Origin: JAGPDB01 sp046331265
GTDB taxonomy: Bacteria > Actinomycetota > Acidimicrobiia > IMCC26256 > JAGPDB01
DNA length: 64,000 bases
Direction: 5' to 3'
NCBI GenBank assembly: GCA_046331265.1
Contig: JAXLRE010000011.1
Coordinates: forward strand, 1 to 64,000
The notes below the pieces were generated by a model that was not told the DNA's origin, searched no databases, and saw only the letters and a list, made by a program, of their open reading frames with translations. Within the stretch, counting starts at the first letter, position 1, and each line of letters starts with the position of its first letter. Below are positions 45,235-54,831 of this stretch, one piece after another. Position numbers and translations under genes: made by a program.

Positions 45235-46680
45235 CTATTTGGATATATCAACAAATGCTGCGGTACCTACAACCTGGCACCCAAGCCCTTTTGCGCGAGC
45301 ACTTAAGTTTTTATCGCTTGTAACCAATAATATTGGTCTTTGCATTGGAGTCACACGTATTCGTTCAATAATTACATCGTCAGCTGTAACGTCCAAAGGC
45401 GAATAAACAACATGAACTTTCGATTGGACCCTTCCTCTAGTCGTCGATGATTCACCATCAAAAATGATTACACATGTTGCATTAAAACGCGATTCTACAT
45501 TTGCAGCACAAGCTATTGTTCGATCGCGCTGCATCTCAAGGGGTAAGTCTCCAAAAGAATTTAAAGATAAGTTATAGCCATCAATTATTACAATTAAGTT
45601 TTCTTGCGAGAGAGTTGCTTTTAAACCTTGCTCTGATTCAAGTGATAGTCCGCTCGGTACCATAACTTCTTTTCGTTTAGGCGTAGGTTCTTGTTCACGC
45701 TTTTGGACTGGTGCACTAGCAGCAGAATTATTAGATAAAATAGTTCGCGTCTTATTCATTATTTTTAATATTGTGCTTGATATTTCTTCTGCAGTTTTTT
45801 GAGCCAAAATTAAAGACTGTAAATCTTCATAGTTAAGTTCAATATCTGAAGATAATGCAGATGCAAGTTGACCTTGAAGTTGAGAAATTTTTTCTGATTT
45901 GGATTTTGCGTCATCTTGCGCCAATTTCAACCGTGCTTCTAACTCATTAGCACGAGACGCTTCGCGCTCCAGCCTTGCTGCAGCCCTATCTTTTACATCG
46001 TTTAAACGCTGTACATTCTCGCCATTTGAGTCGATCTGCTTTTGAAGCATAGAGACTTGTGCTTCATGTCGCTGTTGGTTTACCCGCTTGCTTTGACGTT
46101 CACTACGAAGTTCTTCTTCTAATTGTTTGACTTCTTTTTCTAGTATTTCTGAACGAGATTTTTCTCTTTCTAATGCATTTTGCACATGTGTAAACTTCGT
46201 TTGTTCAGCTCGTTGTGATTCACGTTCTTGGTTTTCAATTACGCTCATTTCGCTCGTTGCTACAATCAGTCCTAAAACATATTCATAATGCGCTGGTCGT
46301 TTCAGCCATAGGATACTTGCCAACAAAGGCAAGTCGTTGCGCGATGCAGCTTCAATAACTATTTCTTTAGCTTTGTAAATATTGAATTGATTAAAAGCAA
46401 CATTCACTTCTACCCGACTAAAAAATTCTTCTTCGACCAGTTCACGAAAATTGATACTCGTTGAAAGCGAACTAATTATTTGAGCACGTGCTGTCGCGTT
46501 ATTGATTGCTTTTGAATCAAAGTGGGATATTCGCCTTAGATTGTTAGGTATATCGCTTTCTTCCGATTTTTTGATTATTGAGAATGCACATTCCACAAGA
46601 GGAATTAGTAAAAAATCTGGTATTGAGACAGCGCTATCATCTGCTGCTGGATGATCCTTAATTATTTGAGAAGACTCCAC
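45235..46680 (-). CDS. NYN-domain (YacP-like) RNA-binding nuclease with coiled coil
   Basis: A 481-residue cytoplasmic protein. An N-terminal helical region (about 1-150) is followed by a long coiled coil (about 155-285) with repeated Glu/Arg/Gln heptads. The C-terminal domain begins NLIVIIDGYNLSLN (about 356), the opening of NYN/YacP ribonuclease domains with the conserved aspartate, followed by VIIFDGESSTTRG and a final VTSDKNLSARAKGLG. A role in RNA processing or decay is inferred. The start is GTG, divergent from the DEDD nuclease gene. Confidence 0.85.
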   Translation of the reverse strand: MESSQIIKDHPAADDSAVSIPDFLLIPLVECAFSIIKKSEESDIPNNLRRISHFDSKAINNATARAQIISSLSTSINFRELVEEEFFSRVEVNVAFNQFNIYKAKEIVIEAASRNDLPLLASILWLKRPAHYEYVLGLIVATSEMSVIENQERESQRAEQTKFTHVQNALEREKSRSEILEKEVKQLEEELRSERQSKRVNQQRHEAQVSMLQKQIDSNGENVQRLNDVKDRAAARLEREASRANELEARLKLAQDDAKSKSEKISQLQGQLASALSSDIELNYEDLQSLILAQKTAEEISSTILKIMNKTRTILSNNSAASAPVQKREQEPTPKRKEVMVPSGLSLESEQGLKATLSQENLIVIIDGYNLSLNSFGDLPLEMQRDRTIACAANVESRFNATCVIIFDGESSTTRGRVQSKVHVVYSPLDVTADDVIIERIRVTPMQRPILLVTSDKNLSARAKGLGCQVVGTAAFVDISK

Positions 46681-46760
46681 GTATTTTCCTTATTTTCTCT
46701 TGCGTATCAGATAATTCTAGTACCTTTTGTCTATAACTTTTGCGGCAAACATATGTTCGC

Positions 46761-46766
46761 TATAGT
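46761..46766 (+). promoter_or_regulatory. Predicted -10 element of a leaderless transcript
   Basis: TATAGT lies six bases before the ATG at 46773, the same arrangement as at 23839. No ribosome-binding site is visible. Confidence 0.5.
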
Positions 46767-46772
46767 GATTGA

Positions 46773-48383
46773 ATGGATTTTGATCGTTGTGGTAGTTCAA
46801 TTTACGATACAACATTTGTAGTACTTGATTTGGAAACAACTGGAATAAGTCCTCAAAGTTGCGCGATCACAGAATTTGCAGCTCAAAAAATTCGTGGTGG
46901 AGAAATTATTTCTTCATTGTCAATTCTCGTTAACCCTAAACAAAAAATACCTATTCGCATTTCTGTTCTAAATGGCTTAACAAATGATCAACTCGAAAAG
47001 TACCCCACTATCGATGAACTTTTACCAACAATAATTGAATTCATTGGCAATAATGTAATTGTTGGCCACAATGTTAGATTCGATATTTCTTTTATCAATG
47101 CTGCATTAAAAAAATATTCATACGAACAATTAACAAATAAATATTTCGACACTTTAAATCTTGCAAAGAAACTTCTGCACAAAGAAGTGAGGAACTATAA
47201 GCTCTCTACACTTTCTGCATATATAAATACTCAGACACAGCCGACACACCGGGCATTAGATGATGTTAAAGCAACAACTGAATTGTTTCACTACTTAATT
47301 GAGCGATCATCCTCAATGGGTATAAGTGGTGTTAATGATCTTTCATCTATACCCAGTGTGAACAAACGAGCTAGTTTCATAAAACGAAAAATGGCTAACG
47401 ACATTCCGAATTGCCCAGGTGTATATTTTTTTGTTGGTGAAAATGAAAAAATTCTTTATATAGGGAAATCAATACGATTAAAAGATCGACTTAGAAGTTA
47501 TTTTACAAGTGATGAGCGGACAAAAATTCTTAGATTAATACGGCAAACAAAATCGATTAAATATTTAACAACAAAATCAGAACTAGAAGCAAGAATTGCA
47601 GAACTTCGACTTATTAAACACTTCCAACCCGAATTTAATACGGCCGATAAAGGCAATAGAAAGTTACATTATTTAATTTTGGATAATGAAAATTCTGCAC
47701 CATATTTGAAAATAACATCCTCAAATAAAGCTAAATCATCTTTCAAAATAGGACCATTTAATAAGCGTCGAGATGCAGATACATTCAGATCTGCGCTAAA
47801 TATAGCTCTAGGTATACGAGACTGTACAAATAAATGTGAGCAAGGTTTAAAATCCTCGAATTATTCATGCTTAAGTTCGAAATTAAATGGTCATTCGTGC
47901 TTCTGTTTTAATGAATGGGAAGGAATAGAGCAATATAAATTAAATGTTATTGAACGCTTAAGTAAAGTTTTCGATGAACCAACTTACGTTACAAATATTT
48001 TATTGAAAAAAATGCAAGCGCATTCTGAAAAACTTGAATTCGAAAAAGCTTCTAAATATTTACATCATTCTCAAATTTTCCAAAAATGGATTAATAGATT
48101 TATCTCAATTAATACAACGAAAAATTGCTGCACTAATGAAAACGGTTTGAATATTATAAATGGAATCATTCATGTCGAGGCAAGTAATCCAGAAGAATCA
48201 CAACTTGTTGAAAATTGTATTTCAATTATTAAAGATTGCCAGAACGCTACTTCTGACGAAGCCACTCTTATACAGAAAGACAATGAATTTTTCGTAAGTC
48301 CAGCAAATGAATTTATCGAACGGTTTTATCTTGCAAGCTTCTTAACTAAGAATAATTTTTTGAATAAAAAACTAAGTGCATAA
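46773..48383 (+). CDS. DEDD exonuclease-GIY-YIG nuclease fusion
   Basis: A 536-residue fusion. The N-terminal DnaQ-like 3'-5' exonuclease domain (about 10-175) has the DEDD motifs VLDLETTGISP (about 17-27), GHNVRFDIS (about 96-104) and HRALDDVKATTEL (about 157-169). The second part carries a UvrC-type GIY-YIG domain: CPGVYFFVGENEKILYIGKS (about 215-234). A cysteine-containing stretch and a coiled UvrB-binding-like segment follow. This fusion is widespread in Actinobacteria and is thought to act in DNA repair. The message is probably leaderless. The 3' end overlaps the next gene convergently. Confidence 0.88.
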   Translation: MDFDRCGSSIYDTTFVVLDLETTGISPQSCAITEFAAQKIRGGEIISSLSILVNPKQKIPIRISVLNGLTNDQLEKYPTIDELLPTIIEFIGNNVIVGHNVRFDISFINAALKKYSYEQLTNKYFDTLNLAKKLLHKEVRNYKLSTLSAYINTQTQPTHRALDDVKATTELFHYLIERSSSMGISGVNDLSSIPSVNKRASFIKRKMANDIPNCPGVYFFVGENEKILYIGKSIRLKDRLRSYFTSDERTKILRLIRQTKSIKYLTTKSELEARIAELRLIKHFQPEFNTADKGNRKLHYLILDNENSAPYLKITSSNKAKSSFKIGPFNKRRDADTFRSALNIALGIRDCTNKCEQGLKSSNYSCLSSKLNGHSCFCFNEWEGIEQYKLNVIERLSKVFDEPTYVTNILLKKMQAHSEKLEFEKASKYLHHSQIFQKWINRFISINTTKNCCTNENGLNIINGIIHVEASNPEESQLVENCISIIKDCQNATSDEATLIQKDNEFFVSPANEFIERFYLASFLTKNNFLNKKLSA

Positions 48384-48916
48384 ACAAAAACTACTGAGGC
48401 AAAAGACCACAGCAATATTAAAGCCATAACAATTTTATAACGAGATATTCCTTGATTTGTTATAACACCTAAAAAGTCTGAAGCATGAAATCCGTACCCG
48501 ATTATCCTCGGAAATATGACCACGAAAACAAATCCACCAAGAATTGATACCGCCCAAATGAAAACAGAAGAGAATATGCCTACAGGTACTTTAGGAACAT
48601 TTAAATTATTCTTCGGTTGCTTCGAAGCTTCAGGTGCTTTTTGTTCAACCGTCTCAGTATCTACAGGACTAGCATCAGAAATTTTCGATTGAGCTGGTTT
48701 GGCTTCATCAAGTTGAGACTGGTTCATTGTCGAATGAGCTATTACTTGAATATCTTCATGAACCGATGATTTTTGTTCAACTTTATTAATCTCGCTGGCT
48801 TCACTTGGGACAGCCAAAGTTTTATTACATCCATTACACACAAAACTATCTAATCCAACTAGAAGTTCTAGTGGATGCTTTCGTCCACAAGATGGACATG
48901 CTAATACTTTTGCCAC
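48326..48916 (-). CDS. Zinc-ribbon membrane protein, unknown function
   Basis: A 196-residue protein with an N-terminal zinc ribbon (CPSCGRKHPLE, about 7-17, and CNGCNK, about 28-33), a polar linker, and two membrane helices at about 111-135 and 162-183. The function is unknown. It overlaps the converging DEDD/GIY-YIG gene by 58 bases. The start is GTG at 48916, leaving 55 bases to trpD, which lies upstream of it on the same strand. Confidence 0.75.
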   Translation of the reverse strand: MAKVLACPSCGRKHPLELLVGLDSFVCNGCNKTLAVPSEASEINKVEQKSSVHEDIQVIAHSTMNQSQLDEAKPAQSKISDASPVDTETVEQKAPEASKQPKNNLNVPKVPVGIFSSVFIWAVSILGGFVFVVIFPRIIGYGFHASDFLGVITNQGISRYKIVMALILLWSFASVVFVYALSFLFKKLFLVKKLAR

Positions 48917-48971
48917 GCCTTATAATTTACTTAATTTGAAGTACACCAAACGAATAATAAAAATTAGTTGG

Positions 48972-49994
48972 TTATTTGTATAGAGCATTAGATAATTGGG
49001 AAATTTTTTCTAAATGCTTTTCCACTTCACCATTATCTAGCAATTTACTAAGCATTTCGATTGCCGGTCCTACACCTACATTATTAACTAAATCGTATCC
49101 TACGGCAGCATTTAATAATACGATATCTCTCTTAGGTCCCTTATCTCCTCTATATATCGATCTAATGATCTCAGCATTATGTTCTGAATCTCCGCCAACT
49201 AAATATTCAACCAAAGCTGGTTCAAAACCATATTCAAGAGGATCGATTACTCTTTCTGTTATAACGCCATCTGAGAGTTGATACCCTCTTGTCTCACCTG
49301 AAGTAGATATTTCATCTAGTCCTCCATGTCCATGGAATACATATGCAGCTTTGACATCAAGTTCTTTAATTGTGTCTATATATGTTCTCAACATTTTTTC
49401 GTTACTTATTCCATGCATACGATATGGAGCTTTGTATGGATTAGCTAAAGGACCTAAAAAATTAAAAGTGGTTACCGTACCTAAAGCTTTTCTTACAGGT
49501 GCAGCATGTCGCATTCCTGGATGGAAAGTCGGAGCAAAAAGAAATGTAAACCCAGTTTGCTTAAACATTTCTTCTGTCGCATTAACATCTAAATCGACTT
49601 TAATATTTAACGATTCCAAAACATCAGCTGCACCGCATTTAGAAGATGCTGCTCTGTTCCCATGCTTAGCAATTTTTACTCCAGCTGCACTAAGCAATAT
49701 TGCTACTGCAGTAGAGATATTAAAAGTCCCGCTATTGTCGCCACCAGTTCCACATGTGTCTAAAGAATGGCTCACATCTACATCATCGATTTGCGGTGAG
49801 TTAGCCCACATAGTTTTAACAAGAGAACTTAACTCTTGCACAGTCTCACCTTTGGCATGCAACAATGTAATGAATAAACCTAATTGTTGATCATTTAATC
49901 TTCCGTTTAATATTTCATCCATCGCATAAGATGCTTGATTTGTAGTTAAATTATTTTTATGTGCTAACAACTCATTTATTTCATCTATATTCAT
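48972..49994 (-). CDS. trpD: Anthranilate phosphoribosyltransferase
   Basis: Second step of tryptophan synthesis: transfers phosphoribose from PRPP to anthranilate. The ATG at 49994, with GGAAG five bases upstream, is preferred to the GTG at 50006; the protein has 340 residues. Motifs are CGTGGDNSGTFNIST (about 81-95), KHGNRAASSKCGAADVLE (about 110-127) and a HPGMRHAAPVRKALG segment (about 160-174). No other trp gene is in the window, so the pathway is scattered in this genome. Confidence 0.95.
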   Translation of the reverse strand: MNIDEINELLAHKNNLTTNQASYAMDEILNGRLNDQQLGLFITLLHAKGETVQELSSLVKTMWANSPQIDDVDVSHSLDTCGTGGDNSGTFNISTAVAILLSAAGVKIAKHGNRAASSKCGAADVLESLNIKVDLDVNATEEMFKQTGFTFLFAPTFHPGMRHAAPVRKALGTVTTFNFLGPLANPYKAPYRMHGISNEKMLRTYIDTIKELDVKAAYVFHGHGGLDEISTSGETRGYQLSDGVITERVIDPLEYGFEPALVEYLVGGDSEHNAEIIRSIYRGDKGPKRDIVLLNAAVGYDLVNNVGVGPAIEMLSKLLDNGEVEKHLEKISQLSNALYK

Positions 49995-50140
49995 ATCTAC
50001 TTCCACAATTTAAATTTTCTATTCGCTAGTTTCGCATAATTCGCGTTAACAATAAAATTTACTGATTATCTAGGAAAAATAGGTCTTGAATATCACGCAA
50101 AAATATTGTTTTCTAGGAGTAACACAGTCAAGGAGAAGTT

Positions 50141-50332
50141 ATGAAGCATACACAGGACCCAACCCAATTATTTCATGACGCATTGACTGCGATTGTCGAA
50201 GGTAATCTCCCGTTAGCACATGATTATGCGATCGCAGCGGCAAGGATATACCAGCAACAAGGTTCAAAAGCTAGCGCTGCTTTGGCATTTAAAGTTGCGC
50301 AACATCCAGAAGACTTCGCAATAGCTTCTTAA
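50141..50332 (+). CDS. Small helical protein, unknown function
   Basis: A 63-residue protein with a clear AAGGAG ribosome-binding site five bases before the ATG. The sequence (LFHDALTAIVEGNLPLAHDYA) reads like a single TPR-like helical pair. It stands alone between divergent trpD and the RNase P RNA. Unknown function. Confidence 0.6.
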   Translation: MKHTQDPTQLFHDALTAIVEGNLPLAHDYAIAAARIYQQQGSKASAALAFKVAQHPEDFAIAS

Positions 50333-50358
50333 TTTTATTTACTGTTATAATTTATTTT

Positions 50359-50708
50359 GGGCTGCACGGTGGTCGCGTCATTGTAGTGTTTTCACAAGAA
50401 TGCCGAGGAACGTCCGGACTCCACAGAGCATCATGCCGGTGAAATACCGGGCGTGAAAGCGACGGAAAGTGCCACAGAAAATATACCGCCTTTAAAGGTA
50501 AGGGTGAAAAGGTGCGGTAAGAGCGCACCAGAAGTTTGAGTAATCAAACTTGCTAGGTAAACCCCATGAGGAGCAAGACCAAGTAGAAACTGCTGCTCTG
50601 GCTATAGTTTCGGGTTGGTTGCTAGATCGCATTGGAGACAATGCGGCGAGTTGGATGACCACCTTACTTATGAGAATAAGTAAACAGAATCCGGCGTATG
50701 TGCGGCCC
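50359..50708 (+). ncRNA. rnpB: RNase P RNA (type A)
   Basis: Catalytic RNA of RNase P, which matures tRNA 5' ends. The ends GGGCTGCAC and GTGCGGCCC pair as helix P1. Conserved blocks are visible: GAGGAACGTCCGGACTCC near the 5' end (usually GAGGAAAGTCCGGGCTCC), the AGGGTGAAAAGGTGCGGTAAGA region, and ACAGAATCCGGCGTATG at the 3' end. The length of about 350 bases suits type A. This RNA fills the only gene-free gap longer than 300 bases. Confidence 0.95.
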
Positions 50709-50709
50709 T

Positions 50710-51183
50710 TTAATTATTTGTAATTCTACCTTGTTTAAGAAATGTTTTTAACTTATCACGTTTATATAATTCACCAATCGAAAATAAAATGTATATAGAA
50801 ATTAATCCTATTACATCTCTAAATATCCAAATTCCAAATGAAGGTATTAGATCTATACCTTTTTGAGATTTTATATTTAGCGGCCACCACCATGTCTGCT
50901 CATGCAAAAAAGATCCTTCAAGAATTAATGCTAAAAATACTCCAATCGAAATACATAAAAGTTTGCGCCGTAACATTCTTGTACGACCTATTGTAAAAAG
51001 CATTATTAATAATAAAAGTGCTACAGAAAATAGAAACGAATGACCTAGCCATGATTTTCCAATGTATAAATCAATAAAAAAAGGCAGAAGAGATCCTAAT
51101 GCAACCATTTTGTAGTCGATGCCTTTTGAATTAAAAACATAATATGAAATAAGGCACGATAATCCAACAAGATAGAAAAGCAT
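50710..51183 (-). CDS. Membrane protein related to DUF457-like metal-dependent hydrolases
   Basis: A 157-residue protein with about four hydrophobic helices. Two histidine-containing spots, GKSWLGHSFLF (about 42-52) and LHEQTWWWP (about 93-101), resemble the pattern of small membrane-bound metal-dependent hydrolase-like proteins (YdjM/DUF457 type); the match is from memory. It follows ponA by one base and so is likely in its operon. Function unknown. Confidence 0.6.
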   Translation of the reverse strand: MLFYLVGLSCLISYYVFNSKGIDYKMVALGSLLPFFIDLYIGKSWLGHSFLFSVALLLLIMLFTIGRTRMLRRKLLCISIGVFLALILEGSFLHEQTWWWPLNIKSQKGIDLIPSFGIWIFRDVIGLISIYILFSIGELYKRDKLKTFLKQGRITNN

Positions 51184-51184
51184 A

Positions 51185-53230
51185 TTAAGGTGTCACAAAA
51201 GGCAAAGTTGTCGTAGTTGTTGGGACAGAGAAGGTTGGCGTAGTTTCAGGTGTTGTTGTAGTTGTTGACTCTTGAGGGATCAGACTTGGATCAAGAAGCG
51301 TTTCATTTGCAGGAGGAGAACCCTTACCTCTACCTAAGTCAGTAATATATTTAGCTTTAGGCCATTTTGATTTATCAGGAGCTGGAAAAGCAATGTTTGG
51401 TTGATTTGCTAACGCTCCAACCATAAATGCTTTCCAAATTGAAGCTGGATATGTTCCACCGAATACCGTTCTACCTCCGACGCTTCTCATAGGTGTTCTA
51501 GCTGCAGGATCACCCATCCAAACACAAGCTGTATATTGCATTGTCATTCCACAAAACCATGCATCTCCGTATTCTTCTGTAGTACCAGTTTTTCCGACTG
51601 CATCATGACCGGGAACTCTTGCACCAGTACCTGTACCTCCAGTAATTACATTTCGCAACATATCATTTGTTGTTAGTGCAACATTTTCGTTTAGAACACG
51701 TGTACCTGTATATTTTTGTTCGAAAATTACTTCACCATTTAGACCTTCAACTTTTGTTATAAATACAGGATCATGTCTAATACCACCTGTCGATAAGGTG
51801 TTGTATACCGTTGTCATTTCTAAAGGAGTTGCTTCATCCGTACCTAAAGTTATAGACAAGTACTCAGGAACATCATGATTCATGCCTAAACGTTTTGCCA
51901 TCTGGGCTGCTGGCTTAACCCCTACAGCAGCAATTAATCTCGCATATGCACAGTTCACACTATGAGCTGTTGCATTTCTCAATGTTTCAGTTCCAGCGCC
52001 ACCTTCAGCGTTGGATGTTTTCCATGGCGCATAGCCTGGTGCTTTCACAATACAGGGAGATGTGCCAGATACAGTATCGTTCGGTGAAAAACCATCATTA
52101 ATTGCTGTAGCTAATGTAATTGCTTTCCATGTTGATCCAGGCTGACGTTCACCTTGTGTAGCTAAATTATATTTTGCATCTTCAAAACCTGGCCCGCCCA
52201 CCATTGCAACTACTTTGCCAGTATTTCTGTCCATCACGACCATAGCTGCGGTAAATGGTTTTTGTTTAGGTAATTTTTCATCTACAGCACGTTGTGCAAT
52301 TTCTTGCAGGTCAGGATCGTATGACGTATATACCTTTAAGCCACCTTGTAAAACTTTATTGTAACGCTCTTGTGGAGTCGAACCTAAGCGCTCGTCGTTA
52401 AGTAGACGAGATTGCACTTCAGCTACTAAATAGTTTTGAGGTTTTAATTCTGCAGTGGGTTTAATCGTAGGTAAAGGAACTGCATTAGCTTCACTTTCCT
52501 GCTCTTTCGTTATTATTCCTTTTTTGCGTGCGAGTTCTAATATCAATGCGCGTCGCTCTCTTGCTTTATCGGGAAAGACAAAAGGATTCCATGACTCAGG
52601 ATTCGGTATTAGTGAAGTTAAAAGTGCTGCTTCTGAAATTGTCATTTCAGAAAGCGGATGTCGAAAAAATCTTTCTACAGCTGATTTAATACCGTAGCTT
52701 CCTTGTCCAAAATAAACAGTATTTAAATACTCTTGTAAAATTTTCGTTTTTGAATATGCTTGTGTAATTCGATAAGCAATTACTGCTTCTTTCATTTTTC
52801 TAGATATAGTTTTTTCATTTGTGAGCACTCTATTTTTTACTAATTGCTGAGTGATGGTTGATCCACCTTGAGATACTCCACCTGCGGAAACATTTGAAGT
52901 AACAGCTCGAACAAGAGCTTTTCCATCTACACCAGGGTTAGTCCAAAATGTTTCATCTTCAGATGCAACTACGATTTTTCTCATTATCTCAGGAACTTGT
53001 TTCAAAGGAACAGGATCTCGATCTTGCAGTCCTAAGCGACCAAGTTCATTGCCTTCGGCATCGTAAACAACAGTTCGAGAAGCCAAACTGCTAAATGCAA
53101 TATCGACATTGTCTTTACCAGTATGAGCTGAAGAAATTTTAGAAATTCCAGGAGCAAAAGTTGCAAGTGTTGCCCCGAGCAAAGATCCTCCAACAATTAC
53201 TATTACCCAAAATTTTATAAATAACGGCAT
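51185..53230 (-). CDS. ponA: Bifunctional penicillin-binding protein PonA (class A)
   Basis: Exported enzyme that polymerises and cross-links peptidoglycan. The ATG at 53230 (MPLFIKFW) is preferred over a TTG 27 bases upstream. A short cytoplasmic tail and signal-anchor helix (about 4-24) precede a GT51 transglycosylase domain with the catalytic glutamate motif EDETFW (about 82-87) and GGSTITQQLVKN (about 109-120). The transpeptidase domain has STWK (Ser about 364), SVN (about 410) and KTGTTE (about 547). The tail is threonine- and proline-rich. The 681 residues fit class A PBPs. Confidence 0.95.
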   Translation of the reverse strand: MPLFIKFWVIVIVGGSLLGATLATFAPGISKISSAHTGKDNVDIAFSSLASRTVVYDAEGNELGRLGLQDRDPVPLKQVPEIMRKIVVASEDETFWTNPGVDGKALVRAVTSNVSAGGVSQGGSTITQQLVKNRVLTNEKTISRKMKEAVIAYRITQAYSKTKILQEYLNTVYFGQGSYGIKSAVERFFRHPLSEMTISEAALLTSLIPNPESWNPFVFPDKARERRALILELARKKGIITKEQESEANAVPLPTIKPTAELKPQNYLVAEVQSRLLNDERLGSTPQERYNKVLQGGLKVYTSYDPDLQEIAQRAVDEKLPKQKPFTAAMVVMDRNTGKVVAMVGGPGFEDAKYNLATQGERQPGSTWKAITLATAINDGFSPNDTVSGTSPCIVKAPGYAPWKTSNAEGGAGTETLRNATAHSVNCAYARLIAAVGVKPAAQMAKRLGMNHDVPEYLSITLGTDEATPLEMTTVYNTLSTGGIRHDPVFITKVEGLNGEVIFEQKYTGTRVLNENVALTTNDMLRNVITGGTGTGARVPGHDAVGKTGTTEEYGDAWFCGMTMQYTACVWMGDPAARTPMRSVGGRTVFGGTYPASIWKAFMVGALANQPNIAFPAPDKSKWPKAKYITDLGRGKGSPPANETLLDPSLIPQESTTTTTPETTPTFSVPTTTTTLPFVTP

Positions 53231-53316
53231 GGATCTCACTTGTCTATTTTGCCACAAATTGATACGAAACTTGGATTTTAAAAAATGTCGTATGCAGGAT
53301 TTACTATATAGATGCC

Positions 53317-54831
53317 ATGTATGTCTTGCTATTTAATGATCCCTACGACGAAATCGACTATTTGTTTAAAAATATAGATCTTAACAAGCAGATAACAGTA
53401 GCTGTTCCAGATGAATCATACGAACAACTTGTATCCTCTTATGCTGTTAAAAATTTAATAAGAATTAAAAAAGAAAATGATAACGACTTAATAAATTCTA
53501 CCGCATATACGTTTTACATTGATTTAATAAATTGTATTTTCGAAGGATCAGTAGAAGAAAAAGAAAACTTCTATTTTAAATTTAGTAACTTTTTTGACGC
53601 TAAACCTGAAGATGTTCATAACGCGATAGAAGCAAAATCCTTTGAAGATATACATAAATTATTGCGCCCACTAGAAGATATTCAAAATGTCCATCACATT
53701 CCCCAAAGTGCACCCGAGATAAATCTGATCAAATATGTCGGACAAGATCTGTCTAATTCCGACAACCTTTTTATAGTTGGTATTAATGAAAAATACCCAA
53801 AGTTGGACACCTCAAACTACAAATACATAAGCTCCTCTAAAACAAATTTAAATTTAAAAAAAGTTTCGTTACCTTATTGGGCACACCCAAGCGAAATGAA
53901 CAGCAAAATTGAAAAACCAAAAGTTGCCGATGCGAGTCTCAAAAATATACAAGTCAATCCAGAACAAATTAAAAAAATTTCCTCAACTAGTGTTGAAGTT
54001 CTAGCTAAATGTCCATATAAGTTTTTAAATTCATATCTACTAAAGGCTGGTTCGAAAAGATATAAGCTAAATGACGATTTAATACCTCCAAATGACTTAG
54101 GAAATATCGTTCACAACATTTTGGATAGATATATAAAACAATCGTCGACGTATGATCAATTGGAAAGAATGATTGATTCCGAAGTAAACAAATACTTTAA
54201 GCAAAATTCTACTCTCAATGAATTCAAGATAAGTTTGAACGTAAACAAAATAAAACTTCTAATAAATAAAGCTATCGAATATCACCGATCAATAGAAGTA
54301 GATAAAACTATAACAGAATATAAATTAAATGATTTTTTTGTTCATTTAGGGGAACAAAAAATACAAATAACCGGAAACGTCGATCGAATTGATTACTTGG
54401 GTGACGGCATCTCAATCGTTGACTATAAGACTGGTAAACAGACCGAAAAAACATCAAAGGACTTTTTTCACCTCGGAAGAAGACTTCAATTAGGAATTTA
54501 TGCTCTAGCGTTAAATCACATAAACAAAGTAAAGGACATTAAATACTTATATTTAACTGAAGAAAAATTTACTGTTGACGAGTTCAAACCTAACGAAAAT
54601 TTCTTCTCAAATTGCACAGAAAGTCTCACAAATATTCTGTCCCCCATTAAAGTCGGTCTTCTTCCTCCAAGAACTAACCACACTTCGTCTACCTCTCAAG
54701 GCGCAAAGAAAGAGAACTGTGACTTTTGCGACTATAAGTTGATTTGTAACGTCGATACTAAAAAATCATGGGACAAAGTAAAACTAAACGGAGATGTAAA
54801 TAAATATATTGAAGAAACCAAAGCAGTATAA
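53317..54831 (+). CDS. AddB-like PD-(D/E)XK nuclease with Fe-S cysteines (helicase part eroded)
   Basis: A 504-residue nuclease whose C-terminal half is a RecB/AddB-type PD-(D/E)XK domain: GNIVHNILDRY (about 263-273), the catalytic ITGNVDRID...VDYKTGK stretch (about 352-376) and RRLQLGIYALAL (about 389-400). Four cysteines fit the iron-sulphur staple of AddB and AdnB enzymes: Cys about 232 (LAKCPYKF) and CDFCDYKLIC near residue 474. The first 215 residues lack Walker motifs; one patch, LFIVGINEKYPKL (about 151-163), resembles the AddB/UvrD VFVVGLNEG segment, suggesting a shrunken helicase region. AddB proteins are normally about twice this length. The next gene begins right after its stop codon. 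Confidence 0.8.
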   Translation: MYVLLFNDPYDEIDYLFKNIDLNKQITVAVPDESYEQLVSSYAVKNLIRIKKENDNDLINSTAYTFYIDLINCIFEGSVEEKENFYFKFSNFFDAKPEDVHNAIEAKSFEDIHKLLRPLEDIQNVHHIPQSAPEINLIKYVGQDLSNSDNLFIVGINEKYPKLDTSNYKYISSSKTNLNLKKVSLPYWAHPSEMNSKIEKPKVADASLKNIQVNPEQIKKISSTSVEVLAKCPYKFLNSYLLKAGSKRYKLNDDLIPPNDLGNIVHNILDRYIKQSSTYDQLERMIDSEVNKYFKQNSTLNEFKISLNVNKIKLLINKAIEYHRSIEVDKTITEYKLNDFFVHLGEQKIQITGNVDRIDYLGDGISIVDYKTGKQTEKTSKDFFHLGRRLQLGIYALALNHINKVKDIKYLYLTEEKFTVDEFKPNENFFSNCTESLTNILSPIKVGLLPPRTNHTSSTSQGAKKENCDFCDYKLICNVDTKKSWDKVKLNGDVNKYIEETKAV

